Under the pieces are notes generated by a model that saw nothing but the letters and a program-made list of their open reading frames with translations, did not search any database and was not told where the DNA came from. Shown here in pieces: positions 7,806 to 16,300 of a stretch of DNA of 20,219 nt. Made by a program: the position numbers and the translations under genes. The stretch is taken from IMG/VR virus record IMGVR_UViG_3300009702_000094, positions 1 through 20,219 of that record. One strand, written 5' to 3'. The DNA comes from a virus. The stretch's first letter is position 1. The number at the start of each line of letters is the position of its first letter.

Positions 7806-8708
7806 ATGGCTCTTGAATCCCTGACCGACGTAACGGTCTTCATCACCAACCTCGTCAAGACGAACCCGACAGACAGTGACGACGCCTTCGACGGCGACGA
7901 CCACATTCGCGGCATCAAGAACGTTCTGCAGAACACCTTCCCGAAGCTGTCCGGGCAGGCGAGCATGACCCCGGCCGAGCTGAACCTGCTCGTCGGTATG
8001 ACGTCCCTGGCAAGTCACCAGCCGTCCGCCTCCGGCATACTCGCGCCGCACAAGAACCTGGTCTGCAAATACGTCACCGCAGCGACGGTGGACATCGACG
8101 CCGACGAGGTCTTGTTGACCGATTCTTCCGGCGACCAGCTCCTCGTCTCCTCGGTCAATCTGACCCTGGACATCACCGCAAGCGGGGACCTCGGGCTCGA
8201 CACGGGGGCGGAGGCGGGTTCGACGTGGTACTACCTGTGGGTCATGTCGGACGGCACGACGACCACGGGCCGACTATCCACAAGCGCGAGCGCGCCGACG
8301 ATGGGCTCGAATACGTACAAGGGCCTCGTGGGTGCGGTGTACAACGATGCGACCCCCGACTTCGTTGACTTCCACCAGCGAGATCGGCAAGTTTCAATTC
8401 CTCCCACAACTACCCTGTCGGGTGGCGGAGCCACAACTTTCACTGCGCTATCTTTGGGAAACGTCATACCTCCAGAAGCAGTGATCGCGTATGGCCTACT
8501 CGTTCACACGACCATCAATGCAGCACAAGTAGTTCTCGCTCCTTTCTCCGATGGCAAGGGGCAGGTGATAGTTCAAGATCCAGCGGGGGACAATAATATA
8601 GCTGCGCCGTACTATATTCCCGTCATGGATCCGACGAGCCCTCCGCGACTCTGGTACAAGGTCAGCGCGGGCTTGGCGAACATGGCTACTAACGGTTACG
8701 CATGGTGA
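7806..8708 (+). CDS. Tail-fibre-like protein
   Basis: The 300-residue protein opens with a segment typical of phage fibre N-termini: NPTDSDDAFDGDDHIRGIKN followed by VLQNTFPKLSG (residues 19-50). This part normally docks to the tail. The remainder is Thr/Ser/Gly-rich and beta-prone, as expected for a trimeric fibre, and ends with LWYKVSAGLANMATNGYAW. It probably contributes to receptor recognition. GAGG (7795-7798) is the ribosome-binding site. From about 8388 the third-position GC falls to roughly half, against a far higher value in the first half (hand count), suggesting that the distal domain came by recombination. Confidence 0.72.
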   Translation: MALESLTDVTVFITNLVKTNPTDSDDAFDGDDHIRGIKNVLQNTFPKLSGQASMTPAELNLLVGMTSLASHQPSASGILAPHKNLVCKYVTAATVDIDADEVLLTDSSGDQLLVSSVNLTLDITASGDLGLDTGAEAGSTWYYLWVMSDGTTTTGRLSTSASAPTMGSNTYKGLVGAVYNDATPDFVDFHQRDRQVSIPPTTTLSGGGATTFTALSLGNVIPPEAVIAYGLLVHTTINAAQVVLAPFSDGKGQVIVQDPAGDNNIAAPYYIPVMDPTSPPRLWYKVSAGLANMATNGYAW

Positions 8709-8712
8709 CATC

Positions 8713-9015
8713 ATGAAATGGGCGATTACCCCAAGGGGTGTTGGAGAGGAAGTCGGAGCACGAGCAGTTCGCGACGATTGGCCGCTAGCGGACGGGGAGA
8801 CCTTCTTCGCCCCCCATTGGGAAGAGGGAATGCGGCTCGCTCGAGACGGGCAACGTCTTCGTCAAGAAACTCCGGCCGAGAAGGCGAACCGTCTTCGTCC
8901 GCCGCCGGTGATCCCGCGTCGAAAGCTGGAGGCCGGCGCCGGCACGGTAAAACGGGCTGAATTCGAGCAACTGAAGACGATCATCAAAGAGGCATTCCCG
9001 GACCGGTTCGAATGA
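8713..9015 (+). CDS. Small hypothetical protein linked to the tail fibre
   Basis: A 100-residue charged protein (MKWAITPRGVGEEVGARAVR at the start, a basic middle and a helical C-terminus ending FPDRFE), with no membrane segment. It starts four bases after the fibre stop and its own stop overlaps the next start (ATGA). The first 25 codons share the AT-rich third positions of the fibre tip, then codon use returns to normal. It may therefore have travelled with the fibre tip, for example as a fibre chaperone or accessory. No family was recognised. Confidence 0.6.
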   Translation: MKWAITPRGVGEEVGARAVRDDWPLADGETFFAPHWEEGMRLARDGQRLRQETPAEKANRLRPPPVIPRRKLEAGAGTVKRAEFEQLKTIIKEAFPDRFE

Positions 9016-10568
9016 GCATCGTCCACATCAAGCAGTCCGGCAAGTACGGGGTCATCAAAGACCTCGACCCGCACGAGTTGCCCGTCAACGCATGGAGTGA
9101 TGGCGGCAATGTGCGGTGCATCGAGAATTCGGTCGAGAAGTTCCAGGGGCACGACAACTTCACATCCGGCGGACCAACTGTTGCACCGTACTCCATCTTC
9201 CCGGTGCGTCACGGCACGAGCTACCACTACGTCTATGCCGGGGCGGCTGACGTGTACGCGACAGACGGCGGGACCGAGACGAAGATATCGAGCGCAACCT
9301 ATGCCGCCGACGCCGACATTCGATGGACCGGGGGCGTGGTCGGCAACGTCCTGGTGCTGAACAACGGAGTCGACGGACCCGCCATGTGGAATCCATCGAC
9401 GACCGCGACGAAGCTCACGAGCCTGACTGGCTGGGACGCGAACTGGACCTGCGACGTGATGCGGGTCTTCCAGAACTTCCTGCTCGCCCTCAACGTGGTC
9501 AAGAGCGGGACGCGCTATCCGCAGATGGTGAAGTGGTCTCATGGCGGCGTGGCGAACGCAGTCCCGACAAGCTGGGACGAGACCGATCCCACGCTGGACG
9601 CCGGAGAGTCGAACGGCGTGCTCGCTGCCACGGGGGACACCGTTGTCGATTGTCTCCCGCTCGGTTCGATCAACGTGGTCTACAAGGAGGGCTCGACCTA
9701 CGGCATGCAACGCGTGGCGACGAACAGCATCTTTCGATTCTGGACGATGTTCGAGGAGTCCGGGATCCTTGCGCGCCGGTGCGCCGCGAGCTTCCGCCAG
9801 AAGCACTTCGTCGTAACGCAGGAAGATGTCGTCGTTCACGATGGGCAGTCACTCAAGACCATCGCCGACGAACGGGTGCGCGACACGCTCGTCAACGGTA
9901 TCGACCCCGACAACCTCAACAAATGCTTCGTCGTGCCGAACTACGCGAAACGGGAGATCTGGTTCTGCTATCCCAAGGTCGGCTCGACCTGGCCGGATGC
10001 GGCGTGGGTCTGGTCCTGGCTTTACAACACCTGGTATCCGCGGGCCCTTCCGACCGTCGCCGACATCGTTTACGGGCGGACGGACCTCGGCGCCGGCAAG
10101 ACCTGGGGGACTCTCGCCGGGCCCTGGTCTGCGCAGACGTGGCGATGGAACGAGGTGACCTTCAACCCGGTCGCGCGCGGCCTCATCATGGGCAGCTTCG
10201 CGGACACGCGCCTGTACCGCGCGGACCAGGGCTGGCAGTTCGAGTCGGCGACCTACGCGTCCTACGTTGAACGGAAGGGCATGCATTTCGATGAGCACCA
10301 GAACCTGAAGCGGTGGCTTCGCGTGCGCCCGTACATCTCCGGTGTCGGCGGGCAAGCGGTCGGCGTCCGGGTCGGCGGCCACGAGCGACCCGACGACGAC
10401 ATCACCTGGGACGTCAGTGCCACGTACACGGTCGGGACCGACGAGTGGATTGACACCGAGGACATGGAACCGCACCGGTTCTGTGCGATCCGGTTCGAGG
10501 ACCAGGCCGCGGCGAAGTGGCGGCTGGCGCAGTACGACGTCGACCTCATCCTGGATGGCGAACGATGA
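9012..10568 (+). CDS. Large tail structural protein, nozzle-like beta-propeller candidate
   Basis: A 518-residue protein with regularly spaced aromatic/Gly beta segments (WTGGVVGNVLVLNNG, GSTYGMQRVATNSIFRFW, KREIWFCYP, WVWSWLYNTWYP, RGLIMGSFADTRLY), the signature of phage tail proteins folded as beta-propellers or nozzles. IKDLDPHELPVNAWSDGGNVR at the N-terminus is common in this group. It probably closes the distal tail tube of a short-tailed virion. It starts in an ATGA overlap with the previous gene and ends in another with the next, so the block is translationally coupled. Role inferred from sequence style and position. Confidence 0.65.
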   Translation: MSIVHIKQSGKYGVIKDLDPHELPVNAWSDGGNVRCIENSVEKFQGHDNFTSGGPTVAPYSIFPVRHGTSYHYVYAGAADVYATDGGTETKISSATYAADADIRWTGGVVGNVLVLNNGVDGPAMWNPSTTATKLTSLTGWDANWTCDVMRVFQNFLLALNVVKSGTRYPQMVKWSHGGVANAVPTSWDETDPTLDAGESNGVLAATGDTVVDCLPLGSINVVYKEGSTYGMQRVATNSIFRFWTMFEESGILARRCAASFRQKHFVVTQEDVVVHDGQSLKTIADERVRDTLVNGIDPDNLNKCFVVPNYAKREIWFCYPKVGSTWPDAAWVWSWLYNTWYPRALPTVADIVYGRTDLGAGKTWGTLAGPWSAQTWRWNEVTFNPVARGLIMGSFADTRLYRADQGWQFESATYASYVERKGMHFDEHQNLKRWLRVRPYISGVGGQAVGVRVGGHERPDDDITWDVSATYTVGTDEWIDTEDMEPHRFCAIRFEDQAAAKWRLAQYDVDLILDGER

Positions 10569-10813
10569 GCTACGAGCCGCGGCAAGTCGCTCAGGAGGGA
10601 GAACTCCAAGACCTGAAACGATGGCTGAACGAGGAACTCCGGGTGATGGCCGACATCATCAACAAGGAAGGGGGCAACCTCGAGCGACAGTACGTCATGA
10701 TTGACCGGCCGCGCGACGGGGACTACCGCTACTTCAACTCTGCGGTTGTGTCCGCCGCGGCGGCGGAAGGGATCTACTTCTACCACAGTGACACCTGGGA
10801 ACTGTGGCTGTGA
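10565..10813 (+). CDS. Small hypothetical tail-region protein
   Basis: An 82-residue protein. The first half is a charged helix (QDLKRWLNEELRVMADIINK), the second half ends with a short aromatic segment (YFYHSDTWELWL). It has an ATGA overlap with the preceding gene and a GTGA overlap with the next. Small proteins with this helix-plus-aromatic-tail layout occur beside tail genes in podoviruses, perhaps as tail or assembly components. No known domain recognised. Confidence 0.65.
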   Translation: MSYEPRQVAQEGELQDLKRWLNEELRVMADIINKEGGNLERQYVMIDRPRDGDYRYFNSAVVSAAAAEGIYFYHSDTWELWL

Positions 10814-11286
10814 GTTTCACGCTGGAACAGGAGCGCGAGAAGGCGATGGAGTGGTTCCGCGGAGACGTGGACGCCGTCAATTTTCTCGGCGTCGTTGCCC
10901 GCGCGACCCAGGTCGCCGATGACCTCGTCGACGAAACCGTTTCCATCGAGCAGAAGTCGGCCTGGATGACTGAGCTATGGAGTCTGCTGCTCGCGATCCC
11001 AACCATGCCGTATGGAAGAGCGCATCACCTGGAAGTCCTTCCGCTGATCTTGACCGGGGTGATCGAGTGGGATTGCTCGAACGAGTGGCAGCGCGCGCCA
11101 TTTCGCGAATCGCGGATCTTCGGATACGTCCGCCGCGAGGCGCTCGAGTCGCTGATCCACTACATGGCGCTCGTGGCCGGCGGCGCAGAGTGGGCCCGCA
11201 CCGTGGCGCGGGACGTCCATCGCTGGTATCACCTGGAGCACGCCGAGGGCGAAACCCTCGAAACGTGGGAGAAGGAACATGGGTAG
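10810..11286 (+). CDS. Hypothetical tail-region protein
   Basis: The 158-residue product is mainly helical, with EKAMEWFRGD near the start, an acidic ADDLVDE motif near residue 40 and several Trp residues. No membrane segment or known domain is evident. GTG 10810 overlaps the previous stop (GTGA); GTG 10804 would add two residues. The TAG stop lies inside the start of the next gene (ATGGGTAG), which shows that amber codons do terminate genes in this genome. Position suggests a virion or assembly role. Confidence 0.65.
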   Translation: MSFTLEQEREKAMEWFRGDVDAVNFLGVVARATQVADDLVDETVSIEQKSAWMTELWSLLLAIPTMPYGRAHHLEVLPLILTGVIEWDCSNEWQRAPFRESRIFGYVRREALESLIHYMALVAGGAEWARTVARDVHRWYHLEHAEGETLETWEKEHG

Positions 11287-12229
11287 CTCGAGCGGCGGTG
11301 GTGGCGGCAGCACGACGACGGTTCAGAAAGCCGATCCATGGTCTGGAGTACAGCCGTATCTCCAAGACGTCTATCGGACAGCACAAGGGCAGTTCGGCGC
11401 GCCCGGTCCGGCATACTACCCCGGCAACACGGTGCCGCCGATCAATGCCTGGGAACAGCGCGGAAACACCGACATCGGGAACCTCGCGAGTAACCCGAAC
11501 TTCGCCATCGCCCGCGGGCCCGAGGCGAACGCGATCAACTACGGGCTCAGCCCGGAGATCCTGAACCCGGACGCGAATCCCTATCTCGGACGGTACGCGG
11601 AAGCAATCGCCCAGCCGATCACACGCAACCTCACCGAGAACATCTTGCCTTCGATCCGCGCCGGCTCGGACCTCTCCGGGCAGTACGGGGGCACCCGAGA
11701 AGGTCTCGCCTCCGGGCTCGCCGCCGGCAGGACGAGTGACGCTATCGCGAATGCGACCGCAGGCCTCTACTCCCAGGCGTACGGACAGGGGCTCGATCAG
11801 CAGGCCCGTACGCTCGCCCTCGCGCCGGGCGTCGTGGCGCAGCAACAGGCGACAGCCATGGCCGGGCCAGCGGCCGAGCAAGGCCTCGGCGCCTGGTATC
11901 GCGACCTCGCGCAGAGGCAAATTGACGCGGACCGCGCGAAGTGGGATTACAACCAAACGCTTCCCTACGCCAAGCTGCAGAACTACGCAGGCCTCATCGG
12001 GACAGGTCCCGGAGGTGGCGTGACGACCACGAGTTCACGGGGGCCTTCGGGCAACCCGGTGCTCGGAGCGGTCGGCGGCGCCCTCCAGGGCGCGAGCTTG
12101 GCGAACATGCTGTGGCCCGGAACGGCGGCGACTGCCGCCACCGCGACCGCGCCCGCAGTTGCCGCGACCGCGAGCCCCGCGCTCTGGCCGCTACTCATCG
12201 GCGGCGGATTGCTCGGGGCGTTTGGATAA
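11279..12229 (+). CDS. Putative ejection (internal virion) protein with Gly-rich N-terminus
   Basis: A 316-residue protein beginning with a Ser/Gly tract (MGSSSGGGGGSTTTVQK), then a long Ala/Gln-rich helical part with QYGGTREGLASGLAAGR, then a hydrophobic Ala/Thr/Gly-rich C-terminus ending LLIGGGLLGAFG that could insert in a membrane. This layout is typical of podoviral proteins packed in the head or tail and injected ahead of DNA. It overlaps the previous gene by eight bases and has AAGGA (11272-11276) as ribosome-binding site. Function inferred from composition and from its position between tail genes and the giant polyvalent gene. Confidence 0.65.
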   Translation: MGSSSGGGGGSTTTVQKADPWSGVQPYLQDVYRTAQGQFGAPGPAYYPGNTVPPINAWEQRGNTDIGNLASNPNFAIARGPEANAINYGLSPEILNPDANPYLGRYAEAIAQPITRNLTENILPSIRAGSDLSGQYGGTREGLASGLAAGRTSDAIANATAGLYSQAYGQGLDQQARTLALAPGVVAQQQATAMAGPAAEQGLGAWYRDLAQRQIDADRAKWDYNQTLPYAKLQNYAGLIGTGPGGGVTTTSSRGPSGNPVLGAVGGALQGASLANMLWPGTAATAATATAPAVAATASPALWPLLIGGGLLGAFG

Positions 12230-12247
12230 CAGCGGGGCAAGATCATC

Positions 12248-13384
12248 ATGTTCAATTTCCCAGATCTCTCGAAAATGGACCCGCGCACGATGGCGATGCT
12301 TGCGCTCGGCACCCGGCTTGCCCAGCAAGGGCAGCGGCAGGCGCCCGGCGCCGCCCCCGCGGGCCTCGGAAATGCGTTCTCGCACTGGATGCAGGACCTC
12401 TCCTCTATCCAGAACAACTCGCGCATCAATGCCCTGTACAAGCTCAAGATGCAGGAGGCGAAGCAGAAAGGCGACGAACGGGCGCGGCAGCAAGCGGCGC
12501 AGGATAAGACCATCGAGGCGATCCACAAACGGGTCGACGCCGGAAAGCTGTCCGCGGCTCGTGCTCAAACGCTCATCGCCCAGGTCGAGGCGGGGCAGTA
12601 CGGCGGCGCCAGTACGGCACTCGCGCCGAAGCCGAGCTACGGCAAGGAGCGCACCATCAACGTGCCGGGGCTGGGTTCCGCTATCGTGCAACCGGTCACC
12701 ATGCCGGACGGCAGCACCAAGCTGGTTCCCCTCGCGCGATTTCCGAAGCCGACACTGAGCCTCGCCGCTCAGATGGCCGGCATGTACGGAGGGCTCGGAG
12801 CTGGAGCCGGAGCCGGAACTTCGACGACGGGGCTCACCGACAAGGACATCTCCGCAGCGGCCCATGGTGGCGCCAAACCTGGATGGCTCGATACAGGACT
12901 CGGGGCAGTGCGTGGCGCCATCGAGCGTGGACTTCCCTACGTCGACCCCCTCTACAAGACAGCAATCAACACGGCTTCGAATGAGATGGGGGCTGTCGCG
13001 CCGTATATCCGGGGCAAAGAAGCTGCGGGCATCGTTGGGGGACTGCTGAACAAGGGACGGCTTGCCGCGGCAAGCGGGATCGGTTCTGCCGCCGCTGCCG
13101 TGGTCCCGAATATCAAGAGGGGATTGGGCCTCAACGTCACGTCCTCCGGTCCTGTGGGGAACCAGAAGAACCTTTACTACGGGGAGACGAACCAGCCGTA
13201 CGCGAACCTCATGGAGAAGTTCAACGCATCCGTGCCGGGCGCTGGCGGCGCGCCCGTGCGTCCGCCGGCCGCTTTCTACCTCTGGCTCCGGCAGAACAAG
13301 AACATCGACAAGAGGGCCCGGCAAGACATCGCTCGCCGCTATCGCGCAATCTACGACCGGTACAATCAAGCGCAGGGGCGCTAG
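12248..13384 (+). CDS. Putative second ejection (internal virion) protein
   Basis: The 378-residue protein opens with MFNFPDLSKMDPRTMAMLAL and a Gln/Lys/Ala-rich helical stretch (residues 55-110). A Gly/Ala-rich, partly hydrophobic centre follows (about 175-290), and the C-terminus is basic (LRQNKNIDKRARQDIARRYR). Composition and place match proteins that travel with the phage DNA into the host. GCGGGG upstream is a weak ribosome-binding site, and the gap to the previous stop is only 18 bases. It ends with TAG one base before the next start. No enzymatic motif seen. Confidence 0.62.
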   Translation: MFNFPDLSKMDPRTMAMLALGTRLAQQGQRQAPGAAPAGLGNAFSHWMQDLSSIQNNSRINALYKLKMQEAKQKGDERARQQAAQDKTIEAIHKRVDAGKLSAARAQTLIAQVEAGQYGGASTALAPKPSYGKERTINVPGLGSAIVQPVTMPDGSTKLVPLARFPKPTLSLAAQMAGMYGGLGAGAGAGTSTTGLTDKDISAAAHGGAKPGWLDTGLGAVRGAIERGLPYVDPLYKTAINTASNEMGAVAPYIRGKEAAGIVGGLLNKGRLAAASGIGSAAAAVVPNIKRGLGLNVTSSGPVGNQKNLYYGETNQPYANLMEKFNASVPGAGGAPVRPPAAFYLWLRQNKNIDKRARQDIARRYRAIYDRYNQAQGR

Positions 13385-13385
13385 C

Positions 13386-16300
13386 GTGCTCGACTTCCCG
13401 ACTTTCTCCCGCGGTCTGCGGAAGCTCAGGCCTGAACTCGGGACGCCGGAGGTCCGTGCCGCGTACGAGCAACGCTACGGGGTCAAGCTACCCGAAGAGC
13501 GCGGCCTGCTCGGGGAAATCGGCGCCGGCCTCGCCGCGGGAGCGTATGGACTTGGAGGCCTCGCCGGCACCGGGGTACGTCTCGCCGGCAAGGGCCTCGG
13601 CAGTGAAGGGATGGAGACCTTCGGCGGCCTCATGGAAGCTGCGGGAGAGGAACGGGCAGCGAAGTTCCCTGCCTCGCCGTCCATCTCCGGTTCCCCGTGG
13701 GACGATCCCTCCTTGCTCCTCAACCCGAAGTTCTACCTTCGCGGCATCGGAGAATTCGGACCGTCGATGCTGCTCCCGATGGGCGCTGGCGGCATGGCGG
13801 CCCGGGCGGGCCTCGGCACTCTTGGCCGGGCGGCGGCAGCGAGCGCGGCAGGCGCGCCGCTCTTCGGCCTCGACGCCGCGCGCATGGCGGAGCAGGCCGG
13901 GAATGACCCCGGGCAGGCATTCGTCGGCCAGACTGTCGCGGCCGGTCTTCTGGGTATGCTGCCCATGTCCCAGGTCTTCGGGGGCGGGAACTTGGCCCGG
14001 CGCGCAATCGGCGGCGCAGTAGGCCAGGGTCTATCCATGGGCCTCATGCAGCCGACCCAGCGCATGGCCGCCCTCGGCGAGGACCCGGTTACCGCATTCC
14101 AGCGCGCCGCACCCGCGATGGCACAGGTTGGACCCATCGCCGCGCTCACGGGGCTAGGCATGGGCGTGGTGGGCGACCCGAGCCGCACTCCCATAGCGCC
14201 GCCTCAGAGATCTCCCGCGAGAGAGGCTAATTTGCCCGCTCAGGAAGGGGTGCCAAATCTGGCGGAATTGGCGGTAGCCGAGCCAAAGGCGGCCAAGTAC
14301 GGCAAGACCGCAGCGCCACTCAAGAACAAGGCCGGCGACTACCGGCGCAATGCGGCCGGCGACATCGCAGGCGCGCCCCCGGGAATCAAGACCGAGGCGG
14401 ACGTCGATGCTCTGGTGAGGAAGATCACTGCGCATCTCGATCACCCGCTATCAGCAACCGCCCCGGAGGACGGGAGTCCCTCGAGCCTTTACTGGTACGA
14501 CCGTTCTGGCGAAGGGATCCGCGAAGTGACGCGCGGGAACCGTCGTCAGATGGAACGGATGGTTCGCCTCCTCGCCTATCTGTCGGCTGACAACCAGGTC
14601 GGCGGCAACGTGACGGGTGCTATCAAGGCCCTCCATCAATTCGAGCGCGGCAAGACCATGGAAGCGGGTCGATACCCGGATAAGCTCGTCGAAAACGGCC
14701 AGGCTATCATGTCGGCCAAGGTGTTCGACAAGCGTCTCACGGGCGTGTCCGACAAGGTCATGAACTTCTACCGCAACCTCCACGATGCGACGTTCAGGAC
14801 GAACAAGTACGCGAACGCGGGCACGATGGACGTCTGGATGAGCAGACTGCTCGGATACCCGGAGATGGAGAGAACCGACTACGGAAAGGTTACCGGAACG
14901 ACGGCGCGCCTCGGGCCGGCGCAGTACCGCTTCGCCAACATGGTGAACCGGAGGGTCACCGATCTCTACAACCAGCAGAAGGGGACGAAACTTCTGCCTC
15001 GGCAAATCCAGGCCGGGCTGTGGGCATACGCTCGAAATGCGGGGCTGGACCCGGAGTTCACAAAGAGCGCGTCTCCTACCAAACCGAAACCGTACATGGA
15101 CTTCGGCACCTACCTCCAGCGGGCCGAGCAGCACGTCACATTCGAGGCGACTCCGAGCACATCGCTCAAGACCGCTCAATGGCTGGCGAAGGCCCCCTGG
15201 AAGGTGCGCGAGGAATACGCGCGGCGGGTCCTCTCCGCGACCTCGGAGCCCGGCGGCAGGGATGGAGTGCTCGAGCGCATCATGGTCCCCTTGTACCGTA
15301 GCCAACGGTCGGTCGGGACCTACGAGGGCGCACTCAATCCGAACCGCATCACGAGCATCACGTCCCAGAAGAAGACCATCCCCACGGGGCGGCTCAACAA
15401 GCAGGGCAAGCCTACCACCGAGGCCGAGGTCGTCACCGACGACGCCGACCTTTATGCGCTCGCGCAAATGTACATCCACTCGCAGGACGCGGTGCCCTGG
15501 TTCCAGCTCGACCACACCGCGACCGGCGGGGTGCGCGGCGCGTATGCCGAGTTTTCGAAACGCCCCACCCCGCGGGCCCTGGACGCGTTCTATCGCCACC
15601 TGCGCAAGTTCCTGCCGGACGCCGAGTTCACCCTCCTGGACAACAAGGTGCTCGCCATCAACTACGGGTGGGCAGACAAGGACAGCCGGGGGCCCGGGTC
15701 GGTCAACGACAAAAAATTCCAAGACCTGTTCCATCAAGCGGCGGAGTCCTATACAGGACCGGGAGCGAAAGCTATACTTAACGTGGTTACCGACAACGTG
15801 AAAGCGTGGGGGAAATATCATGGCATATGGGACCATTCTCCTGCCGGATGGCAAGACCCGGCTGCCGCGAGTGCGGCGCTTGAAAAGGCGATCAGCGACC
15901 GCGGACGATCCGATCTACTCCCATACCTTCGTAGTCAACGGGACCTCGTTGAACGAGCAAGAGCAGCGTTTGCGCGAGAGCACGCCCAGCGAGCCAAAAG
16001 ACCGAGAGAAATAGGGCTCGACGTCACCATCCCGAAGGACATTCGGGAGAAGGGCGCAACCAGTCTCGTCGGCAAAAAGGTACGCTCGGCCAAGGACCTC
16101 GGCACCCTGGCCCAGGTCTACCGCAATCCGAAGTACGAAACTCTCCGGTACTTCTTCGTCAACGACAAGAACGTCGTCGTCGGGCAGACCGGTGTCTCGT
16201 CGCGCATGCCCGATTCAGCCGCCCTGTTCCCCGGCTCCGAGAAGGTCGACTGGGTAGTGCGGCAAATGCAGAACGTCGGGGCCCGACGCCTATGGATGCT

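Noticed and set aside
8862-9839. 325-codon open frame on the minus strand over the nozzle-like gene
   Set aside because: Composition is that of an antisense shadow, and the plus-strand gene is coupled on both sides by ATGA overlaps.
14451-15854. 467-codon open frame on the minus strand
   Set aside because: It lies opposite the polyvalent gene, is rich in Arg, Val and Gly as expected from the reverse of GC-rich codons, and has no recognisable family, while the plus frame has clear motifs.
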